A stretch of 64,000 nucleotides of DNA from Halomonas cerina (GTDB lineage: Bacteria; Pseudomonadota; Gammaproteobacteria; Pseudomonadales; Halomonadaceae): NCBI RefSeq assembly GCF_014192215.1, contig NZ_JACHXP010000005.1, positions 124,001 through 188,000 of the forward strand. Direction: 5' to 3'. The position numbers and the translations under genes were made by a program. Each line of letters starts with the position of its first letter. Within the stretch, counting starts at the first letter, position 1. This document shows, piece by piece, positions 54,888-64,000 of the stretch. The notes under the pieces were generated by a model. It was given only the letters and a program-made list of their open reading frames with translations, ran no database searches and was not told the origin of the DNA.

Positions 54888-56810
54888 ATGAAGCTGTTCG
54901 ATGACATTCCCGTCGAGCGTCCGGCGACGCCCTTGCTCGACACCCTGGAGACGCCGGCCCCGCTGCGCGCCATGACTGCCACCCAGCTGGCTCAGGTGGC
55001 CGACGAACTGCGCGCCTACCTGCTCTACAGCGTGGGCGTGTCCGGTGGCCACTTCGGCGCGGGGCTCGGCGTGGTGGAACTGACCGTGGCTCTGCACCAC
55101 GCCCTGGAGACGCCCTACGACCGGCTGGTCTGGGACGTCGGCCACCAGGCCTACCCCCACAAGATACTCACCGGCCGCCGCGAGGCGATGACCCGTATCC
55201 GTCAGCATGGCGGCCTGGCGGCCTTCCCGCGCCGCAGCGAGTCGGAGTACGACACCTTCGGCGTGGGCCATTCCAGCACCTCGCTCTCGGCGGCCCTGGG
55301 CATGGCCCTGGCCGCCCGCACCCGTGGCGAGAAGCGCCGCGTCTGCGCGGTGATCGGTGACGGTGCGCTGACCGCTGGCATGGCCTTCGAGGCCCTGGCC
55401 CATGCCGGCCACGTCGATGCCAACCTGCTGGTAGTGCTCAATGACAACGAGATGTCGATCTCGGAGAACGTCGGCGGCATCGCCAGCTATCTGGCGCGGA
55501 TCCTCGCCAGCAAGCCTTATACCACCATGCGCGAGGGCGGCAAGCGGGTGCTCTCGCACCTGCCCGGCGCCTTGGAGCTGGCGCGGCGCACCGAGGAACA
55601 CATGAAGGGCATGGTCAGCCCGGCCACGCTCTTCGAGGAGATGGGCTTCAACTACATCGGCCCCATCGACGGCCATGACCTGCCGGCCCTGGTGCAGACC
55701 CTGCACAACATGCGCGATCTGGAAGGCCCTCAGTTCCTGCACGTCACGACCTGCAAGGGGCGTGGCTTTTTGCCGGCCGAGGTCGACCCCATCGGCTACC
55801 ACGCCATCACGAAGTTGGAAAAGAGCGAGCCGGAGAAGCACGGCGACACCCCGCCGCCGCTCAAGCCGGCCAACCTCGCGCCTGCGCCCAAGAAAAAGAA
55901 GTACTGCAACGTCTTCGGCGACTGGCTGTGCGACATGGCGGCGGCAGACGCGCGGCTGGTGGGCATCACCCCGGCGATGCGCGAGGGCTCCGACTTGATC
56001 CGCTTCTCGCGGGAATACCCGGAGCGCTACTTTGATGTGGCCATCGCCGAGCAGCATGCGGTGACCCTGGCCGCTGGCCTGGCCTGCGAGGCCATGAAGC
56101 CGGTGGTGGCGATCTACTCGACCTTCCTGCAGCGCGGCTACGATCAGCTGATTCACGACGTGGCGGTGCAGGGCCTCGACGTAACCTTCGCCATCGACCG
56201 CGCCGGCCTGGTGGGCGAGGATGGCCCCACTCACCATGGCGCCCTGGACCTCTCCTACCTGCGCTGCGTGCCAGGGCTCGTGGTGCTGGCGCCGGCCGAC
56301 GAGGCCGAGTGCTACGCCATGCTCAGTGCCGCCTATCACCATCCCGGCCCCGCCGCGGTACGCTATCCCCGCGGCACCGGCCCGGGCGTGGCGATTCCCG
56401 ACCACCTCGAGCCCCTCGAGATCGGCCGGGCCGAGTGGCGCCGCCAGGGGCGCGGTGTGGCCTTGCTGGCCTTCGGCAGCCTGAACGGCCCGGCGGCGGA
56501 GGTGGCCGAGCGCCTCGACGCCAGCCATCTCAACATGCGCTCGATCAAGCCCCTCGACCGCGAGGCCGTGCTGGCCGCGGCCCGCGACCACGAGCTGCTG
56601 GTGACCCTGGAGGAGAACGTGGTGGCCGGCGGCGCCGGCAGCGCGGTCAACGAGCTGCTGATGGCCGAGGGGCGGCAGGTGGGCGTGCTCAATCTCGGCT
56701 TGCCCGATGCCTTCGTCGAGCACGGCAAGCCGGCGGAGCTGCTGGCCGAGTGCGGTCTCGATGTTGACGGCCTCGAGGCCGCCATCCGAGCCCGTCTGGC
56801 GGACGCCTGA
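54888..56810 (+). CDS. dxs: 1-deoxy-D-xylulose-5-phosphate synthase
   Basis: 640-residue thiamine-diphosphate enzyme that condenses pyruvate and glyceraldehyde 3-phosphate, the first step of the MEP isoprenoid route. [17 protein letters not shown] has the key His, [18 protein letters not shown] the ThDP GDG motif, and [18 protein letters not shown] the catalytic Glu. The transketolase C-domain closes the protein. It is directly downstream of ispA, so FPP and its precursors are made from one operon. Confidence 0.96.
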   Translation: MKLFDDIPVERPATPLLDTLETPAPLRAMTATQLAQVADELRAYLLYSVGVSGGHFGAGLGVVELTVALHHALETPYDRLVWDVGHQAYPHKILTGRREAMTRIRQHGGLAAFPRRSESEYDTFGVGHSSTSLSAALGMALAARTRGEKRRVCAVIGDGALTAGMAFEALAHAGHVDANLLVVLNDNEMSISENVGGIASYLARILASKPYTTMREGGKRVLSHLPGALELARRTEEHMKGMVSPATLFEEMGFNYIGPIDGHDLPALVQTLHNMRDLEGPQFLHVTTCKGRGFLPAEVDPIGYHAITKLEKSEPEKHGDTPPPLKPANLAPAPKKKKYCNVFGDWLCDMAAADARLVGITPAMREGSDLIRFSREYPERYFDVAIAEQHAVTLAAGLACEAMKPVVAIYSTFLQRGYDQLIHDVAVQGLDVTFAIDRAGLVGEDGPTHHGALDLSYLRCVPGLVVLAPADEAECYAMLSAAYHHPGPAAVRYPRGTGPGVAIPDHLEPLEIGRAEWRRQGRGVALLAFGSLNGPAAEVAERLDASHLNMRSIKPLDREAVLAAARDHELLVTLEENVVAGGAGSAVNELLMAEGRQVGVLNLGLPDAFVEHGKPAELLAECGLDVDGLEAAIRARLADA

Positions 56811-56836
56811 GCGGACACCTACTACGGAGACACGCC

Positions 56837-57598
56837 ATGTTGGTGGCTATTCTGATCGGTGCGGTACTCGGTTTCCTGATCGGCGGCCCCTTGGGGCTGC
56901 TGATCGGTGGTGGTCTCGGTTACTGGCTCGTCCGGGGCCTGCGCAAGAGCCTGCTGGGGCGACTGGCCGGGGCCCAGGCGCAGTTCCTCGAATCGACCTT
57001 CGCGGTCATGGGCTGCATGTGCAAGGCCGATGGCCAGGTCACCGAGGCCGAGCTGGCGGCCTCCCGACGGCTGTGGGACCGCCTGCGGCTGGGCGAGGCC
57101 CAGCGTGCCCAGGCCCGGGCCGCCTTCACCCGCGGCAAGGAGGCGGACTTCGATCTGGAGGCGGAGCTGGCCAAGGTGCGCCAGGTGGTGGGCGGCCAGC
57201 GTGCCCTTCTGCAGGTCTTCCTGCAGGTCCAGCTCGCGGCGATCGCCGCCGACGGCCAGTTGCATCCCGCGGAGCATGACATGCTACTGCGCGTGGCCCG
57301 GGGGCTGGGCTGCTCCGAGGCCGAGATCGCCCAGATCGAGGCCATGCTGCGTGCAGGCCCCGACGCGGCGGGCGAGCAGGGGCCCTCCCTCGAGGATGCC
57401 TACCAGGTGCTGGGGGTCACGGCCGAGGCCAGTGATGCCGAGGTCAAGAAGGCCTATCGCCGCCTGATGAGCGAGAACCATCCCGACAAGCTGGCCGGCA
57501 AGGGGTTGCCCGAGAGCATGCGCGAGATGGCCAAGGAGCGCACCAGCGAGATCGGCAGTGCCTACGCGCGCATCCGCAAGGCCCGAGCCGCCGCCTGA
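56837..57598 (+). CDS. djlA: DjlA-type membrane-anchored DnaJ co-chaperone
   Basis: 253-residue protein in DjlA order: an N-terminal glycine-zipper-like membrane segment (about residues 3–32), a TerB-like helical domain (MGCMCKADGQVTEAEL, IAADGQLHPAEHDMLL) and a C-terminal J domain (AYQVLGVTAEASDAEVKKAY) with HPD in SENHPDKLAGKG. It should stimulate DnaK at the inner membrane. It is on the same strand, 26 bp after dxs, and may be part of that operon. Confidence 0.92.
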   Translation: MLVAILIGAVLGFLIGGPLGLLIGGGLGYWLVRGLRKSLLGRLAGAQAQFLESTFAVMGCMCKADGQVTEAELAASRRLWDRLRLGEAQRAQARAAFTRGKEADFDLEAELAKVRQVVGGQRALLQVFLQVQLAAIAADGQLHPAEHDMLLRVARGLGCSEAEIAQIEAMLRAGPDAAGEQGPSLEDAYQVLGVTAEASDAEVKKAYRRLMSENHPDKLAGKGLPESMREMAKERTSEIGSAYARIRKARAAA

Positions 57599-57641
57599 GC
57601 CGTTGTCGGGTTGCCGGTCAGGCAGATGCCTCCGAGCCGAT

Positions 57642-57665
57642 AAGCCTCCGGATGCCGGGGGCTTT
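57642..57665 (+). terminator. hairpin downstream of djlA
   Basis: AAGCCTCCGG and CCGGGGGCTT pair over 10 bp with one G-U, loop of 3 nt, followed by TCGCATCTTT. It is a moderate terminator between converging genes. Confidence 0.5.
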
Positions 57666-57680
57666 CGCATCTTTGAAACC

Positions 57681-58346
57681 TCAGGGCGCGAAGGGCAGCA
57701 CGTCGGTGACGACGGCGAAGTAGTGGCAGGTGCTACCCGCCATGACGAAGAGATGCCAGATGGCGTGGTTGAAGGGGATGGCCCGGACTGCGAAGAACAC
57801 GATGCCCAGCGAATAGGACGCGCCACCGGCGAGAAGCAGACCGAGCCCGGTGGCGGACAGGGCATCCCCGAGGTCGTCGGCGACGACCAGGATCAGCCAG
57901 CCCATCAGCAGATAGATGGCCATGTGCAGACGGCTCAGCGCCCAGGGGCGCCACAGCTTGAGGGCGACGCCGGCGACGGCCAGGGTCCAGATCACCGCCA
58001 GTAGGGGCTCGCCCAGGGAGGCCTTCAGGTTGACCATCAGGAAGGGCGTGTAGGTGCCGGCGATCAGGGTGTAGATGGCGCAGTGATCCAGCACCTGGAA
58101 GGCCCGCTTGAGGCGCGGGTGCCGCGTGCCGTGGTAGAGGGTCGAGGCGGTATAGAGCAGCACCAGGGTGGTGCCATAAAGCGAGACGGCGGCGATCTTG
58201 TAGGGGCTGGTGCCCATGCCGCGGCTACTGAGGGCGATCAGCGCCACCATCCCAGCGACGCTCAGCAGGGCCCCCACGCCATGGCTGGCGCTGTGCAGCA
58301 GCTCCTCGAGGAGCGAATAGCCAGGGGATGGGGGTGACCGGCGCAT
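57681..58346 (-). CDS. hemolysin III / PAQR-family membrane protein
   Basis: 221-residue protein with seven helices. LHSASHGVGALLSVAGMVAL, STLYHGTRHPRLKRAFQVLDH and FNHAIWHLFVMAGSTCHYFAV hold the conserved Ser/His/Asp residues of the HlyIII/PAQR family, which form a metal site. Bacterial members are involved in membrane-fluidity or lipid homeostasis; true hemolysis is unlikely. It is convergent with djlA and just downstream of ribA on the same strand. Confidence 0.88.
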   Translation of the reverse strand: MRRSPPSPGYSLLEELLHSASHGVGALLSVAGMVALIALSSRGMGTSPYKIAAVSLYGTTLVLLYTASTLYHGTRHPRLKRAFQVLDHCAIYTLIAGTYTPFLMVNLKASLGEPLLAVIWTLAVAGVALKLWRPWALSRLHMAIYLLMGWLILVVADDLGDALSATGLGLLLAGGASYSLGIVFFAVRAIPFNHAIWHLFVMAGSTCHYFAVVTDVLPFAP

Positions 58347-58406
58347 AACGGATCCTCCCTTTAACCTTCGACGCAGCGATCGAAGCGGAGGTTCCCGTCA
58401 GCTGGG

Positions 58407-59042
58407 TCACGGCTTGCGTTCGATGTCCACGTCGTCGGCCTGGGTGAAGTCGCCCAGCGCCATCATATGGCCCAGCTTGCCGGCCTTGGTGGAGAGATAC
58501 TGTTCGTTATGAGGGTTGAGCCCGGTGGTCAACGCCACGCGCTCAGTCACCTCGACGCCGGCATTGACCAGCGCATCGACCTTGCGCGGATTGTTGGTCA
58601 TCAGGCGCAGCGAGGCGATGCCCAGGTGGCCCAGCATCGGCACACAGAGGTCATAGCGGCGCAGGTCCGCGGCGAAGCCGAGCTGTTCGTTGGCCTCCAC
58701 GGTGTCGGCGCCCTGGTCCTGCAGGTGATAGGCGCGGATCTTGTTGAGCAGGCCGATGCCCCGGCCCTCCTGGCGTAGGTAGAACAGCACACCGCGGCCC
58801 TCCTCGGCGACGCGCTTCAGGGCCTCCTGCAGCTGATAGCCGCAGTCGCAGCGCATCGAGAACAGTGCGTCGCCGGTCAGGCACTCGGAGTGGACGCGGC
58901 CCAGCACCGGCTGGCCATCGGCGACCTCGCCCAGGGTCAGGGCGATATGGTCCTTGCCGGTGGCCTCGTCCTCGAAGCCGTGCATGGTGAAGGTGGCCCA
59001 GGGAGTGGGCAGCCGGGAGGCGGCGATGAAGCGAATCGTCAC
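58407..59042 (-). CDS. ribA: GTP cyclohydrolase II
   Basis: 211-residue zinc enzyme that opens GTP in the first step of riboflavin synthesis. The three zinc Cys are in [20 protein letters not shown], and the catalytic region in [28 protein letters not shown] is also conserved. It is a stand-alone RibA, not fused to RibB. The start is GTG at 59042 with GAGGTA about 6 nt upstream. It is divergent from hemE. Confidence 0.95.
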   Translation of the reverse strand: MTIRFIAASRLPTPWATFTMHGFEDEATGKDHIALTLGEVADGQPVLGRVHSECLTGDALFSMRCDCGYQLQEALKRVAEEGRGVLFYLRQEGRGIGLLNKIRAYHLQDQGADTVEANEQLGFAADLRRYDLCVPMLGHLGIASLRLMTNNPRKVDALVNAGVEVTERVALTTGLNPHNEQYLSTKAGKLGHMMALGDFTQADDVDIERKP

Positions 59043-59146
59043 GATGTACCTCGGTGAAAGACCACGGCAATGCCGACGGATGGAGTCCCATTCTATCAGG
59101 AAGGCGAGGCCGGCTCACGGGCACAGCCCGCGGTGCCATGATGGGG

Positions 59147-59152
59147 TACAAT
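59147..59152 (+). promoter_or_regulatory. candidate -10 of hemE overlapping an upstream ATG
   Basis: TACAAT matches 5 of 6 consensus bases and contains the first in-frame ATG (59151). If this is the promoter, transcripts begin near 59159 and the real start must be the ATG at 59187. Confidence 0.4.
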
Positions 59153-59186
59153 GACGCCCACATTTTCCGTGGATGAGCGCCTCGAC

Positions 59187-60263
59187 ATGGACCTCAAGAA
59201 CGATCGCCTCCTGCGCGCCCTGGCGCGCCAGCCCGTGGACCGCACGCCGGTGTGGATGATGCGCCAGGCCGGCCGCTACCTGCCGGAATACCGCGAGGTG
59301 CGCGGCCAGGCCGGCAGCTTCATGGACCTCTGCCGCAACCGTGACCTGGCCTGCGAGGTCACCCTGCAGCCGCTGGAGCGCTATCCGCTGGATGCCGCCA
59401 TCCTGTTCTCGGACATCCTGACCATCCCCGATGCCATGGGCCTGGGGCTGTACTTCGAGACCGGTGAGGGGCCCAAGTTCCGCAAGCCGGTGCGTACCCC
59501 GGAGGCGGTCGCGACGCTGGCCGTGCCCGATGCCGAGCGCGATCTCGACTACGTGATGAACGCCGTCTCGACCATCCGCGGCGAGCTGGCCGGCCGGGTG
59601 CCGCTGATCGGCTTCTCCGGCAGCCCCTGGACGCTGGCCACCTACATGGTCGAAGGTGCCTCGAGCAAGGACTTCCGCCATGTGAAGGCCATGCTCTATG
59701 ACACGCCGGACACCATGCACCGGCTGCTCGACACCCTGGCCCACGCGGTAACCGATTATCTCAACGCCCAGATCCGTGCCGGCGCCCAGGCGGTGCAGAT
59801 CTTCGATACCTGGGGCGGCGCGCTCTCCACGCCGGCCTACCTGGAGTTTTCGCTGCGCTACATGGAGCAGATCGTCGCCGGACTGATCCGCGAGCATGAG
59901 GGCCGGCGCGTGCCGGTGATCCTGTTCACCAAGAACGGCGGCCAGTGGCTCGAGGACATTGCCGCCGCCGGCCCCGATGCCGTGGGGCTGGACTGGTCCA
60001 CCGAGCTCTCCACTGCCCGGGAACGGATCGGCCATCGGGTCGCCCTGCAGGGCAACCTGGACCCCAATGTGCTGTTCGCCCGTCCGTCGGCGATCCGCGC
60101 CGAGGTGGCGCGCATCCTCGACAGCTACGGCTCGGGGCCGGGGCATGTCTTCAACCTCGGCCACGGCATCAGCCAATTCACCGACCCGGGTCGCGTCACG
60201 GCCTTCATGGACGCCTTGCACGAGCTGAGTCCGGCCTATCACCGCCGCATCGTCCATGGCTGA
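59187..60263 (+). CDS. hemE: uroporphyrinogen decarboxylase
   Basis: 358-residue enzyme that turns uroporphyrinogen III into coproporphyrinogen III in heme synthesis. [17 protein letters not shown] (about residue 22) and [14 protein letters not shown] (catalytic Asp), plus [17 protein letters not shown] and [13 protein letters not shown], are diagnostic. The ATG at 59187 gives [12 protein letters not shown], matching the E. coli N-terminus. The upstream ATG at 59151 lies in a probable -10 box. It overlaps the VanZ-like gene by 8 nt. Confidence 0.95.
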   Translation: MDLKNDRLLRALARQPVDRTPVWMMRQAGRYLPEYREVRGQAGSFMDLCRNRDLACEVTLQPLERYPLDAAILFSDILTIPDAMGLGLYFETGEGPKFRKPVRTPEAVATLAVPDAERDLDYVMNAVSTIRGELAGRVPLIGFSGSPWTLATYMVEGASSKDFRHVKAMLYDTPDTMHRLLDTLAHAVTDYLNAQIRAGAQAVQIFDTWGGALSTPAYLEFSLRYMEQIVAGLIREHEGRRVPVILFTKNGGQWLEDIAAAGPDAVGLDWSTELSTARERIGHRVALQGNLDPNVLFARPSAIRAEVARILDSYGSGPGHVFNLGHGISQFTDPGRVTAFMDALHELSPAYHRRIVHG

Positions 60264-60669
60264 GGGGCTGCGGCGGCTAGTCTCGGGGGAGGAGCGACGC
60301 TGGCGCCGCCTCTGGGCGGGACTGGCGGTGTTGGCCGTGCTGGTCGTCGTTTGGGGTAGCCTCACGCCCGCCAGCGGGCTGCCCGAGTCGCTGCCTTGGG
60401 ACAAGGCCAGCCACTTCCTCGGCTATGCCGGGGTCGCCGGCCTGATGGGACTCGCCGGGGTGCGATTGCCGCTGGCCTGCGGTGGCACCTTCCTGCTCGG
60501 GGTGGGGGTCGAGCTGGCCCAGATCCCGGTACCGGGGCGCCTTGGCGGCGATGTCGCCGATATCCTGGCCAATGGTCTGGGGGCGGTAGCGGCGGCCCTG
60601 GCGCTGCAGGGCCTGCGCCTGGGCCTGCAGCGGCCTTCGGGAACCAAGCGGCATGGTGGGACCGGTTGA
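60256..60669 (+). CDS. VanZ-like membrane protein
   Basis: 137-residue protein with about four helices. [15 protein letters not shown] and [20 protein letters not shown], then [26 protein letters not shown], form the VanZ-like pattern (conserved D…H, E and D…D/N). Function is unknown; VanZ itself gives low-level teicoplanin resistance, but most homologues are uncharacterised. Overlap with hemE implies co-transcription. Confidence 0.8.
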   Translation: MAEGLRRLVSGEERRWRRLWAGLAVLAVLVVVWGSLTPASGLPESLPWDKASHFLGYAGVAGLMGLAGVRLPLACGGTFLLGVGVELAQIPVPGRLGGDVADILANGLGAVAAALALQGLRLGLQRPSGTKRHGGTG

Positions 60670-60750
60670 CCTGTGCCATGCCGCTTGCCAATGTTGAATC
60701 AGGCAGGTGATTTCTCCGGCCTTGCCATTCACCAGCATCGAGGAGCGGCT

Positions 60751-61179
60751 ATGACAACTTACATCGTGGTGGCTGATGCAGCTCGGGCGCGCCTGTTCAC
60801 GCGCGATGGCCTCAAGGTCAACGAGCGGGAGAGCCTCGTCCACGCCGAGGGGCGCATGCACGAGGGGGATCTGGTCACCGACCGGGGCGGTGATATCCAC
60901 GAGTCGACCGCGACCACGGCGCGCAGCGCCGGGGGGGAGAACGTCGCGACGCAGCACCACGAGGAAATCTTCGCTCGGGAAGTGGCCGAGCGCCTCTACC
61001 GGGCACGGGTCGGCAATACCATGGAGAAGCTGATTTTGGTGGCCCCGCCGCGCTTCCTCGGCCAGCTGCGAGACAAGCTCGATGGTCCCACCGGCAAGCT
61101 GGTCATCCATACCCTGGCCAAGGACCTTACCAAGGCCTCGTTGGACGACATTCGCGAGGCGGTCAGCGATATGCGCTAG
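60751..61179 (+). CDS. host-attachment-family protein (PF10116 type)
   Basis: 142-residue soluble protein. The start YIVVADAARARLFTRDG, the middle EIFAREVAERLYRARVG and LILVAPPRFLGQLRDKL match the family first linked to plant attachment in Agrobacterium. The fold is related to release-factor eRF1 domain folds, but its role here is unknown. GAGGAG precedes the ATG at 60751. An upstream in-frame start is less likely. Confidence 0.8.
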   Translation: MTTYIVVADAARARLFTRDGLKVNERESLVHAEGRMHEGDLVTDRGGDIHESTATTARSAGGENVATQHHEEIFAREVAERLYRARVGNTMEKLILVAPPRFLGQLRDKLDGPTGKLVIHTLAKDLTKASLDDIREAVSDMR

Positions 61180-61202
61180 ACGTGGCACCTGCCAGTGACA
61201 TG

Positions 61203-61237
61203 CCACGGCCCGGCAGGCGCAGCCTGCCGGGCCGTGG
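61203..61237. terminator. 16-bp hairpin between converging genes
   Basis: CCACGGCCCGGCAGGC and GCCTGCCGGGCCGTGG with a GCA loop lie between the host-attachment-type gene and finR. There is no T-run, but the stem is perfect. Confidence 0.6.
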
Positions 61238-61254
61238 TGGTATCGGGCGGTATC

Positions 61255-62181
61255 TCAGGTCACCGGTGGCAGGTCGATCTGGTCACTGCGGCGGATTCCC
61301 TCGGTCATCTGCCGGCATAGCCGCAGGAACTCGCGCATGCCGGTGGCCAGGTACTTGTGGCGATGCCAGATAAAGGTGAACTGGCGACTCAGGTCGAGCT
61401 CCGGCGTGGGCAGCGGGACCAGGCTGCCGCGCCGGAAGGCGTCGCGCAGGGCCAGCTTCGATACGCAGCCGATCCCCAGCCCTGACTCCACGGCCCGCTT
61501 GATGCCCTCGGTATGCTCGAGCTCCAGCAGGATGTTGAAACGCCCGCGACGGTGCCGGGCCGCCTGCTCGAGGGTCAGGCGGGTGCCGGAGCCCTGCTCG
61601 CGCATGATCCAGTCCTCCCGCAGCAGGCGATCCAGTTCCACAGAGCCCTGGCCGGCCAGCGGATGGCGAGGCGCACAGAACACCACTAGCTCGTCCTCCA
61701 CCCAGGGTTGGGTGATTACGTCCTCTTCCTCGCACTGCCCCTCGATCAGCCCCAGGTCGAGCTCATGCTGGCGGACATTGTCGATGATGGTGCGGGTATT
61801 GCGCACCGAGAGCCGCACTCGGCTGCCGGGGTGGCGCTGCATAAAGTCGCAGATCAGCAGGGTCGCCAGGTAATTACCGATGGTCAGGGTGGCGCCCACG
61901 TCCAGCGTGCCGATGCCCTGCTGGCCGCGCAGCAGTTCCTCGACCTCTTCGGCCCGGTCGAGCAGGGCCACCGCCTTGGGCAGCAGCTGGAAGCCCAGGG
62001 CATTGAGCTTGAGCCGCTTGCCGATGCGGTCCAGCAATCGGCAGTCGAACTGGCGCTCCAGCTCGGCCAGGGCCGTGCTGGTCGCCGACTGCGAGAGCGC
62101 CAAGGCACGTGCCGCCCGCGACACGCTCTCATGCTGGGCCACGGCCACGAAGACCTCGAGCTGGCGAAGGGTATAGCGCAT
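61255..62181 (-). CDS. finR: LysR-family regulator, FinR-like
   Basis: 308-residue LysR protein. The DNA-binding part is RYTLRQLEVFVAVAQHESVS, then LSQSATSTALAELERQF; the effector domain holds GATLTIGNYLATLLICDF and SGLGIGCVSKLALRDA. It is divergent from fpr, the same arrangement as finR–fprA of Pseudomonas, where FinR activates the ferredoxin-NADP reductase gene under superoxide or iron stress. That role is transferred by position and family; the symbol is therefore tentative. Confidence 0.78.
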   Translation of the reverse strand: MRYTLRQLEVFVAVAQHESVSRAARALALSQSATSTALAELERQFDCRLLDRIGKRLKLNALGFQLLPKAVALLDRAEEVEELLRGQQGIGTLDVGATLTIGNYLATLLICDFMQRHPGSRVRLSVRNTRTIIDNVRQHELDLGLIEGQCEEEDVITQPWVEDELVVFCAPRHPLAGQGSVELDRLLREDWIMREQGSGTRLTLEQAARHRRGRFNILLELEHTEGIKRAVESGLGIGCVSKLALRDAFRRGSLVPLPTPELDLSRQFTFIWHRHKYLATGMREFLRLCRQMTEGIRRSDQIDLPPVT

Positions 62182-62222
62182 GGTCGTATCTCGCCCGATG
62201 ACTTATATCAATAGTATAGATA

Positions 62223-62258
62223 TGTGTTATCCACACAATCCATTTAACAGATAACACA
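62223..62258. promoter_or_regulatory. inverted repeat in the finR–fpr gap
   Basis: TGTGTTATC and GATAACACA, 9-bp perfect arms 18 bp apart, lie midway between the divergent finR and fpr starts. A LysR tetramer could bind both arms. Confidence 0.55.
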
Positions 62259-62328
62259 CCGGCTCTTAGAATTGCACTCAAAGATTGATGGCCTGGTCTA
62301 TTCGTTTCTGGAATATAAAGGAGTCGGT

Positions 62329-63105
62329 ATGAGCAAGTTTGCGCTTGAAGACGTTCTCAGCGTGCATCACTGGAACGACACCCTGTTCAGTTTTCGTACC
62401 ACCCGGGAGCGCAGCCTGCGCTTCAAGAACGGCCAGTTCGTGATGATCGGCCTCGAGGTGAACGGTAAACCACTGATGCGCGCCTACTCCATCGCCAGCC
62501 CGAACTATGAGGATCACCTGGAGTTCTTCAGTATCAAGGTCCCCGACGGCCCGCTGACCTCGCGTCTGCAGCACCTCAAGGTCGGTGACCAGATCATGGT
62601 CAGCCGCAAGCCCACCGGCACCCTGGTCTGCGACGACCTGCTGCCGGGCCGCAACCTCTACCTGCTCTCCACCGGCACGGGGTTGGCGCCCTTCATGAGC
62701 CTGATCCAGGATCCCGAGGCCTACGAGCGCTTCGAGAAGATCGTGCTGGTGCACGGTGTGCGCAATGTCAGTGAACTGGCCTATACCGACTTCATTCAGA
62801 AGGACCTGCCGGCCCATGAGTATCTGGGCGAGGAGATCAGCGAGAAACTGGTCTACTACCCCACCGTGACCCGGGAAGAGTTCCACACCATGGGACGGCT
62901 GACCGACCACATCCGCAGCGGCAAGCTGGCCGAGGACACCGGCCTGCCGGCGATCGACCCCAAGCAGGACCGCGCCATGATCTGCGGCAGCCCGGCGATG
63001 CTCGACGACACCAGCGACCTGCTCGACGAGCTTGGCTTCAATATCTCGCCGCGAATGGGCGAGCCTGGCGACTACGTCATCGAGCGCGCCTTCGTCGAGA
63101 AATAA
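62329..63105 (+). CDS. fpr: ferredoxin–NADP+ reductase
   Basis: 258-residue FAD enzyme exchanging electrons between NADPH and ferredoxin or flavodoxin. RAYSIASPNYEDHLEFFSIK is the FAD-binding motif and LLSTGTGLAPFMSLIQDPE the NADP motif; the C-terminus YVIERAFVEK is typical of the bacterial FprA subgroup. AAGGAG lies just before the ATG at 62329. Possibly activated by the divergent LysR protein through the repeat at 62223. Confidence 0.94.
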   Translation: MSKFALEDVLSVHHWNDTLFSFRTTRERSLRFKNGQFVMIGLEVNGKPLMRAYSIASPNYEDHLEFFSIKVPDGPLTSRLQHLKVGDQIMVSRKPTGTLVCDDLLPGRNLYLLSTGTGLAPFMSLIQDPEAYERFEKIVLVHGVRNVSELAYTDFIQKDLPAHEYLGEEISEKLVYYPTVTREEFHTMGRLTDHIRSGKLAEDTGLPAIDPKQDRAMICGSPAMLDDTSDLLDELGFNISPRMGEPGDYVIERAFVEK

Positions 63106-63164
63106 GCAGCGCCCAGCCACCAAGCTGTCCGGTGACGGACGGTAGGTAGCGAGGCAGAAACGCG

Positions 63165-63198
63165 AAACCCCACCGGGCTAACCTCTGGTGGGGTTTTT
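63165..63198 (+). terminator. rho-independent terminator of fpr
   Basis: AAACCCCACC and GGTGGGGTTT form a 10-bp stem with a 12-nt loop, followed by TT (T-run 63194–63198), 60 bp after the fpr stop. Confidence 0.85.
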
Positions 63199-63234
63199 GC
63201 GTTGACATCGGAAATGGCGATAACAGCATCCTGC

Positions 63235-63288
63235 GGCGCTCGGCGCTCGGCGCTCGGCGCTCGGCGCTCGGCGCTCGGCGCTCGGCGC

Positions 63289-63290
<2 letters not shown>
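63235..63290. repeat. heptanucleotide tandem repeat (GGCGCTC)n
   Basis: Seven perfect GGCGCTC units (63235–63283) and an eighth ending GGCGCTT. The last two bases belong to the glnK stop codon (TAA on the minus strand). On that strand the array is the first thing after the stop. It is too short and spacer-free to be a CRISPR array. Confidence 0.95.

Positions 63291-64000
<710 letters not shown>

Noticed and set aside
53913..56723. 936-codon open frame on the minus strand opposite ispA and dxs
   Set aside because: It is a mirror frame of two certain genes in GC-rich DNA; its translation is low-complexity (Gly/His/Gln/Arg-rich) with no domain.
59151..59186. N-terminal extension of HemE from the ATG at 59151
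   Set aside because: That ATG lies in a TACAAT -10 candidate and the extra 12 residues are not in the E. coli enzyme.

Overview
The window is GC-rich, gene-dense bacterial chromosome. Gene families and order (gpmI / rhodanese / secB, gshB–tonB–yqgE–ruvX, xseB–ispA–dxs, TRAP transporters, a paa operon, finR–fpr) point to a gammaproteobacterium, most likely a Halomonas-type member of the Halomonadaceae. This placement is inferred from gene content, not from a marker gene. No rRNA, tRNA, CRISPR array, prophage or intact insertion sequence was seen.

Layout. 1–8.5 kb is housekeeping: gpmI (cut by the left edge), a membrane rhodanese, secB, rsmE, a CvfB-like S1 protein, gshB, a TonB-type energy transducer, yqgE, ruvX, a membrane protein and pyrB. 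8.7–30 kb is accessory and largely aromatic catabolism. It holds a small Cys-rich protein behind an FNR/Anr-type box, and a LuxR regulator divergent from an FAD hydroxylase with a small DUF2783 partner. Next is a LysR–DoxX–glutathionyl-hydroquinone reductase–LigB-type dioxygenase cassette lying between an intact Bcr/CflA exporter gene and a decayed direct copy of that gene's 3' end. A minus-strand operon then runs MBL protein–FAD hydroxylase–DUF2783 protein–hmgA–fahA–maiA, which would take a hydroxyphenylacetate through homogentisate to fumarate and acetoacetate. Divergent from it are two tandem TRAP transporter operons. Their dctQM parts are identical over 1791 bp except for one base, while their binding proteins have diverged. 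A MarR regulator gene lies between them.

30–46.7 kb is a complete phenylacetate (paa) locus: a second Cys-rich paralogue, paaZ, an IS1595-type transposase remnant, paaABCDE, paaKJIHGF, divergent paaN–paaY, and the repressor gene paaX. The paaA–E block is visibly less GC-rich than its neighbours, so the locus looks mosaic. 46.8–52 kb holds an IclR regulator, a D-serine/D-threonine lyase-like PLP enzyme, an NCS2 purine permease and an 8-oxoguanine deaminase-type amidohydrolase. 52–64 kb returns to housekeeping: serA, xseB–ispA–dxs–djlA, a HlyIII-family protein, ribA, hemE, a VanZ-like protein, a host-attachment-family protein, finR/fpr, and glnK behind the 3' end of amtB. A heptanucleotide tandem repeat abuts the glnK stop codon.

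How it fits together. Two ring-degradation routes sit side by side (homogentisate and phenylacetyl-CoA epoxidation), with nearby transporters, quinone-detoxifying enzymes and several dedicated regulators (LuxR, two LysR, MarR, PaaX, IclR). The most intriguing signal is the pair of Cys-rich small proteins. Both have an FNR-family-like palindrome centred about 74–76 bp before the start codon, which suggests a shared low-oxygen or nitrogen-oxide-responsive regulon.
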